From: Camillea tinctor
Taxonomy: Eukaryota > Ascomycota > Sordariomycetes > Xylariales > Xylariaceae
Reading direction: 5' to 3'
NCBI GenBank assembly: GCA_022578605.1
Contig: MU394159.1
Span: 1 to 64,000, forward strand
DNA length: 64,000 bases
Every line of letters begins with the position of its first letter. The first letter of the stretch is position 1. The position numbers were made by a program, and so were the translations under genes. The notes beneath the pieces are model-generated. The model was not told where the DNA came from and ran no database searches. It worked only from the letters and a program-made list of their open reading frames with translations. Of this stretch, positions 58,164 to 64,000 are shown piece after piece.

Positions 58164-59667
58164 ATGACTATGTCTTGTAGGGATATAATAGCCCGGCGGC
58201 TACTTGCCTCAGGTGTCCAACCTAAGAATTTAAGACCGTTTCCTCCTCGCTTTATAGCTTCACCTTTATCTTGTAGGCGCAGGAGTCTGCATAGCACAAG
58301 CGTACGCCAGACCGATGGCGTATTCCGAGGCCTCACCGACACGCGACTACCCATGCCCTGGATAGAAGCATGGAGACTTCAGCAACAACAAGGGAACAGT
58401 GCTACAAGGGACGAACCCCAACCGAAAGAGCGCGATCTAACGCCTAAGAAGATGAGCGACAGTTACCATCGGGTTGTCCTTCCTCTCGGTCGAGACCCTT
58501 GGCTTAGCGATACCTATATAAACTCATCTGGGCACATAAGGTAGATCATATCCCACGACTCCAGACGGTGCTGGTTTCTAGACATATTATCTAAAACCGG
58601 CATAATACAGGCTAGGCACGATATTTATGGACTTAGACGCCCTATCAGGTATCATAGTCTATAAACACACCGGCCCAGGCGTAACAACCGTTACGGCAGC
58701 GCTGGACCGGATTACCATCGCGCATCCCCTAACCGAGATATGTGACCTTGAATATAGTGGGCAGGTGACATACGCATCGGGGCGGAGCAGTGTAGAGATA
58801 ACATGTAAGGTCGCCCGGGCTAGGGAAGAAGGCGAGCCAAGTAAACCCGAAGATGTGCTGCTCACTTGCACCTTTACCATGGTCGCATTGGATCCTGTTA
58901 CGAAAAAACCTGTTCACGTACCACGGCTTCTCTGGTCCACTCCTGAAGAAGAGGAGATATTCCAGGCGGGTGAGGCCAAGGCCCTGGCTAAGAAGAAGCT
59001 CCTCAAGACTTCGCTGCTCGAGACCGAGCCCAACGATGCGGAATCCGCTCTCATACACAAGATTTGGCTGAGGCAGCTCGCTTATCATGACCCGAACAAC
59101 AGTCTCCGCCAGCCTAATAACGTGATCGCCATGTCCAAGACGCAGATCTCAACTGCCTCTATAATGCAGCCGCAGTATCGTAACCGTCACCAGACCATGA
59201 TTTTCGGCGGCTTTCACCTTAAGCAGACGTTTGAGTTGGCCTTCTGCTGTGCGGCTAGCTTCGCGCACGCGCGCCCGACCTTCGTCAGCGCGGACCCGTG
59301 CACATTCCGAAACCCGGTGCCAGTAGGCAGCGTTCTCTACCTCACGGCGACGGTCGTGTACACGGACCCGCCGGTGCTAGAGGAGGACGGCAGCGAGCCC
59401 TCGCCCGCAGCGGCGACGCGGCTGCACGTGCGCGTCGACAGCAAGGTGCGTGATGTCGAACATGGCAACGCCAAGTCCACGGGCCAATTCAACTACACTT
59501 TCCTCGTTCCACGGAGCGTCAAGGTTCTACCGCATACCTACCAGGAATACATGATGTACATCGACGCGCGGCGACGTGTGCAGCAGGGCGACGACCAGGA
59601 CCGTCGCAGGCACGTAGACCCTCAGCAGCGCCTCAGATACGACGAGAATGCCAACTTGACGGAGTAA
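58164..59667 (+). CDS. Mitochondrial acyl-CoA thioesterase (ACOT9-like, double hotdog)
   Basis: The 477-aa protein is read from exons 58164-58540 and 58611-59667; the 70-nt intron (GTAGAT...ATACAG) restores SSGHIRLGTIFMDLDALSG. The first ~50 residues are Arg/Ser-rich with few acids and fit a mitochondrial presequence (RRRSLHSTSV). Two hotdog-type halves follow: DTYINSSGHIRLG, YKHTG and GQVTYASGRSSVEITCKV in the first; NRHQTMIFGGFHLKQTFELAF, ADPCTFRNPVPVGSVLYLTATVVYT and LHVRVDSKV in the second. The family hydrolyses acyl-CoA to free acid and CoA in mitochondria. It is convergent with the mL50 gene, 203 bp apart. Confidence 0.85.
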
Positions 59668-59870
59668 GAGGACTAAGAAACATACATATACATTTGTACA
59701 CAGCATCTTTGCACATACCTAGGTTAGTAGATTGGTATTATGGCCCATTTCATATTTCCCCTCTATAGGCATTCTACAATGGTACAAGAGGTTCCTGCAT
59801 GCAACCTGAGTGGTTTGTGATGACTCCATGCTTGCGAACCCTATATATCATACAGCATTCAGTACCCATT

Positions 59871-61039
59871 TCACATCCCGCCCTGCAGTTGTGCCAGTTC
59901 CCTATTCTTCCTAGCAAAACCATGACCCTCGAGAGGCAGATCCCTCTTCCTCAACTCTTCCTGCATAAGCTTGAGTCTGCCGAGGGCTTGCTCCTTGTCG
60001 CCGCGCGTGACACGCTTCGTAGCCACGGTCACATTGGGTAGGTTAATGAGATCCTTCCCCTCCTTCTGGATTTCCTCGGTCAGAGTCTTTGGTTTGGGGG
60101 GCTTCTGTACGATGTGCAGCAGGCCCACAACGTTGGTCGCATCTGAGAGCGCGTGGTCTGGTACGAGCTGACCTGTGAGTTGGAAAATTCGCTTTGTGAC
60201 CTGATCACACTCAGTCAGCTCGCTTCGTCGAATATGAGATACTAACAAAACTTCAAACGTACAGCAAATTTAATCCTCGGGTCTACCAAAGGAACCCTCT
60301 TCCAGCTAATATCCCAAGCATTCCTCAATCGCAACAATTCTGTCGAGTCAAGCCGGGGCGTGGTCTGAGCAGCCTCAGGCGCAGAAGCTTCCCATTGTAG
60401 TCCCCGTGCAACTTCGGCCACATCGCCCTCGAGAGACACATGGCCCGTCTCGGTGGATTTTAAATCTAGCTGGATAACACGACGCAGCTCTTCTACCCCG
60501 CCTACGGGCCACACCTGAGTGAGGATATCCTCTTTCCCGACCTGCTGGAGAGCGAAAGCCTCAATGACTGCACGGCGCACAGCAGCCTCAATGGACAGCG
60601 AGTCGACGACTTTCTCACGAGGCCGGAAGCCGACGAAATCGCTCGCCTCGCTCCAGTGCTCGCTCTTGTCCCACCAGCCAGCCAGGTCACCAACGGTCTC
60701 CAGGCCGGCCGAAGTAGTGGCGGGAGCATATGAGGGGTCGGAGACTTCGTCGCTTGGCGAGGCGTAGGAGCGTGGGGGTGGAGGTTTATACAGGTGGTAC
60801 TGGTGTGATGGTGTATCTTGTAGAGAATACTGGGCGGCGACATGATTCTCCTGTTCCTGGGGACTCGGGGCTAGACTCCGAGGGACAGGTTGGTTGTCGG
60901 ACGAGTAGAGGCGAGCGAGATGTGAGGGTTTGGAGGGGCTCGATGCTGATCTGGGTTGCGGGGTCGAGGAGAAAGGGTTGATAGAAGAGATAGACAGACC
61001 AGAGGCGGAGGGCCTCTTTAATCTAGGTATTCGGCGCAT
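59871..61039 (-). CDS. Mitochondrial large ribosomal subunit protein mL50
   Basis: The 368-aa protein is read from exons 61039-60263 and 60200-59871; the 62-nt intron (GTACGT...GATCAG) joins RIKFA to VTKRIFQLTG in phase. The N-terminus is basic (MRRIPRLKRPSASG), as expected for mitochondrial import, and is followed by a long Ser/Pro-rich linker. The recognisable part starts around residue 150: EAAVRRAVIEAFALQQVGKEDIL, then LRLRNAWDISWKRVPLVDPRIKFAV, DHALSDATNVVGLLHIV and LPNVTVATKRVTRGDKE. This fits the mL50 domain of filamentous fungi. It would be a structural part of the mitoribosome. The assignment is from remembered pattern; the fold is conserved but the sequence diverges fast. Confidence 0.75.
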
Positions 61040-61718
61040 GGTATTATTGTTGTTGTTGTCGTTGTTGTTATGATTATCAATTGAAGATGTTAGTTATTTA
61101 AGGTTGACGTTATTTCGCGGGTAATTGGTTTATAATGTGGCTACCTAGGGTTAGAGATAGAGAGGTTAGATATGTAGCCTAGATAGAATAGTAAATTGTT
61201 AGACAAATGCTAGAGTTTAGGTAAATTAGATGAAGCTATTTTTTTTTCTCCCTCTTCCTTTTTGGCGGCAGCCAAGATGGGGGCGGGGGAGGAGGATTAA
61301 ATGTGGGTCAGGTCTGGTACTTAGGTACCTTGCAGAAGTAAGAAGTAATAGGTAGGTTAGGTTATATGGTACCCACATGCACATAACCCAGGTGCAAGTC
61401 TACAAGTATACTATTACAGAAATATATTCTTATAACCCCTCTGCCCACCTGCCCACCTACCCACCTGTCCACCTCCATTTCGTCATGCACAAGAAGGCCG
61501 CGTGTAGGTACCGTAGAGTTATGCATTGTATCCACTGTGTGTATTAATCCCTAGGTACATACCTAGGTACCTAGTCATTGCACATTACCTAACTTCTCCC
61601 TCTTCATCAAATGCGACCGATTATCGTCGATTATCCTCTCCTCGCTTCCATTTTCCTTTGCACCTTGCCATGAAGATTCCATCCCACGCTGTATCTCTCA
61701 TGTCCGCTCGATGAGTCC
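61040..61718. other. Divergent promoter region
   Basis: 679 bp between the starts of the mL50 gene (-) and the cysteine-rich membrane protein gene (+). It contains ACCTAGGTACCTAG at 61561-61574, CCCACCTGCCCACC-like tandem words near 61442-61475, and C/T-rich sequence up to the start. No gene is supported. Confidence 0.5.
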
Positions 61719-62298
61719 ATGCCCATGATATCTCCGCACATCGTCTTGCTCCTTCTCCTGAGCATCTTTGCCTCTTGTGCAGCAGCAAACTGTAAGACAC
61801 CAAGAAAATAAAGAAGATCAAAAGAAAAAGGAAATTAAAGAATCACTGACATCCATCTCAGCTGCTCCCACATTCTGCAAATGTACCTGTTTCAAGAATA
61901 GCACCCTGATCCAGCTGGGTCCCCAAACCACCTCTTCCTCTCCCGGCACCACCACCATAAACGAGGCCGCCGCTGCGCACCACTCCTTGCGCTCGCTCCA
62001 CGACCGCGCCGCCTCCTCCTCCTGCACCCAATGCACTCGCGCCTTTTGTCTGTCCCTCAACCTCCCCATCTGCAAGGATGCCGAAGAAAACGACGCCTTG
62101 GCTATGTGCTTCCAACGGGATAGTCGCAAAGACCAGTTCATCGTTTGGGGCTTCATCCTTGGCACCACCGGTCTGCTAGGCTGGGCCACCACCAAGAGGG
62201 TCGTAGAGATGCGCGAGAACAAAAGGGCCACCGCTGCTGCTGCTGCTGCCCAGGATAGAGGCGCCTATATACCAATCAGCAGGAACAGCGAGCGATAG
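61719..62298 (+). CDS. Cysteine-rich single-pass membrane protein, fungal, function unknown
   Basis: The 169-aa protein is read from exons 61719-61791 and 61862-62298; the 70-nt intron (GTAAGA, CACTGAC branch site, CTCAG) completes a Ser codon. The first exon encodes a hydrophobic signal peptide (HIVLLLLLSIFASCAAA). The mature part has eight cysteines (30, 32, 34, 79, 82, 87, 95, 107), beginning CKCTCFKNSTL and continuing CTQCTRAFCLSLNLPICKD. A membrane segment at about 117-134 (FIVWGFILGTTGLLGWA) and a short basic, Ala-rich tail follow. The predicted topology is type I: the cysteine domain faces the lumen or outside. I recall similar CKCTCF proteins in other ascomycetes but no named function. 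A longer unspliced frame exists but lacks the signal peptide. Confidence 0.78.
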
Positions 62299-62852
62299 AC
62301 CATGCACACTGTCTTCCTTTGTTGTGTTATTGTACCAGTGTGTATATTATATACTTCGTTATGACTTTCTGAAGGACGGTCACCAATATATGAAGCAGAG
62401 GAAGAAAACCCAAATAACACCAAATTGTTTTCAAAACAAGCTATTTCCCATGCTATGGTGCTGTCATTGGGGGATTTTCTCTCCTTCTCTATTCCCTGTG
62501 AATTAGATAGGTCCCTCTCCTGACCAAAAATTGAAGTCATGCCAACCACAAGCAAAACATCTGACCTCACAACTCTTCAAGTTCAATGCTCAGATACGGA
62601 AATATCTCGTCCTGGTTCCTTCTCAAGGAGTCTGCTAGTCGAAGGCAGGAATGGATACCACGGTATGGGTATTAAGGTTTGTTAGCTCTTCAAAGGTGAC
62701 GATGCATTCTGCTGTATCTGTTTAACCTATCCCTTTCGGACAAATTTCTGTATACCTCCCCCCTTTCTTTTTTCTCTAAACCCGGTAATGCCCAAAATAA
62801 TAAACCCCCCTTGCGGAGATGACAGAAGAAATGCGCGATGAATGTGCAAGCA
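62299..62852. other. Convergent intergenic
   Basis: 554 bp between the stops of the cysteine-rich membrane protein and DAHP synthase genes; probably 3' UTRs. No gene is supported. Confidence 0.55.

Positions 62853-64000
<1,148 letters not shown>

Overview
The window is nuclear DNA from a filamentous ascomycete (Pezizomycotina). Genes carry short 50-80 nt introns with GTRNGT donors and CTRAC/CTAAC-like branch points. The gene set is typical of these fungi: a TamA/DAL81-type zinc-cluster regulator, the Dna2 replication nuclease-helicase, a GDS1-type winged-helix protein, OMS1 methyltransferase, an IMPACT-family protein, mitoribosomal mL50 and DAHP synthase. A BAS2-like small cysteine-rich secreted protein and a secreted GH16 enzyme suggest a plant-associated fungus. 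Class Sordariomycetes is my guess, at low confidence.

Layout: 1-2.2 kb holds the 3' part of an MFSD5-like transporter, convergent with a class III sirtuin. 2.2-9.36 kb has no gene I can support. 9.36-13.7 kb holds the TamA-like regulator (+) and a secreted GH16 enzyme (-). 13.7-17.1 kb is empty. 17.1-21.5 kb holds a ZIP metal transporter and an AIF/AMID-type oxidoreductase broken by one frameshift and one stop. 21.8-29 kb holds an unrecognised membrane protein, divergent from DNA2. 29-35 kb is empty and low-complexity. 35-45.8 kb is gene-dense: GDS1-like, OMS1-like, IMPACT-family, MDR oxidoreductase and BAS2-like effector. 45.8-50.8 kb is empty. 50.8-53.4 kb holds a cupin and a secreted arylsulfotransferase, convergent. 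53.4-56.6 kb is empty. 56.6-64 kb holds a secreted SnoaL-like protein, a mitochondrial acyl-CoA thioesterase, mL50, a cysteine-rich membrane protein and the 3' part of an ARO4-like DAHP synthase that runs off the window.

Most of the genes look like unrelated housekeeping or accessory functions; I see no biosynthetic cluster, tRNA, rRNA or CRISPR array. The most notable signal is a family of homologous spliceosomal introns (introner-like elements). Four clear copies of 152-178 nt sit in three unrelated genes: two in the ZIP transporter, one in the AIF-like gene and one in the MDR oxidoreductase. All are in the sense orientation and share blocks along their whole length, with nested inverted repeats. 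Two shorter, decayed relatives are probable, in the MDR and MFSD5-like genes. Three small genes (BAS2-like, SnoaL-like and the cysteine-rich membrane protein) become visible only when introns are removed; I reconstructed their exons by hand and all junction phases close.

All gene functions are read from motifs and remembered families; no database search was run.
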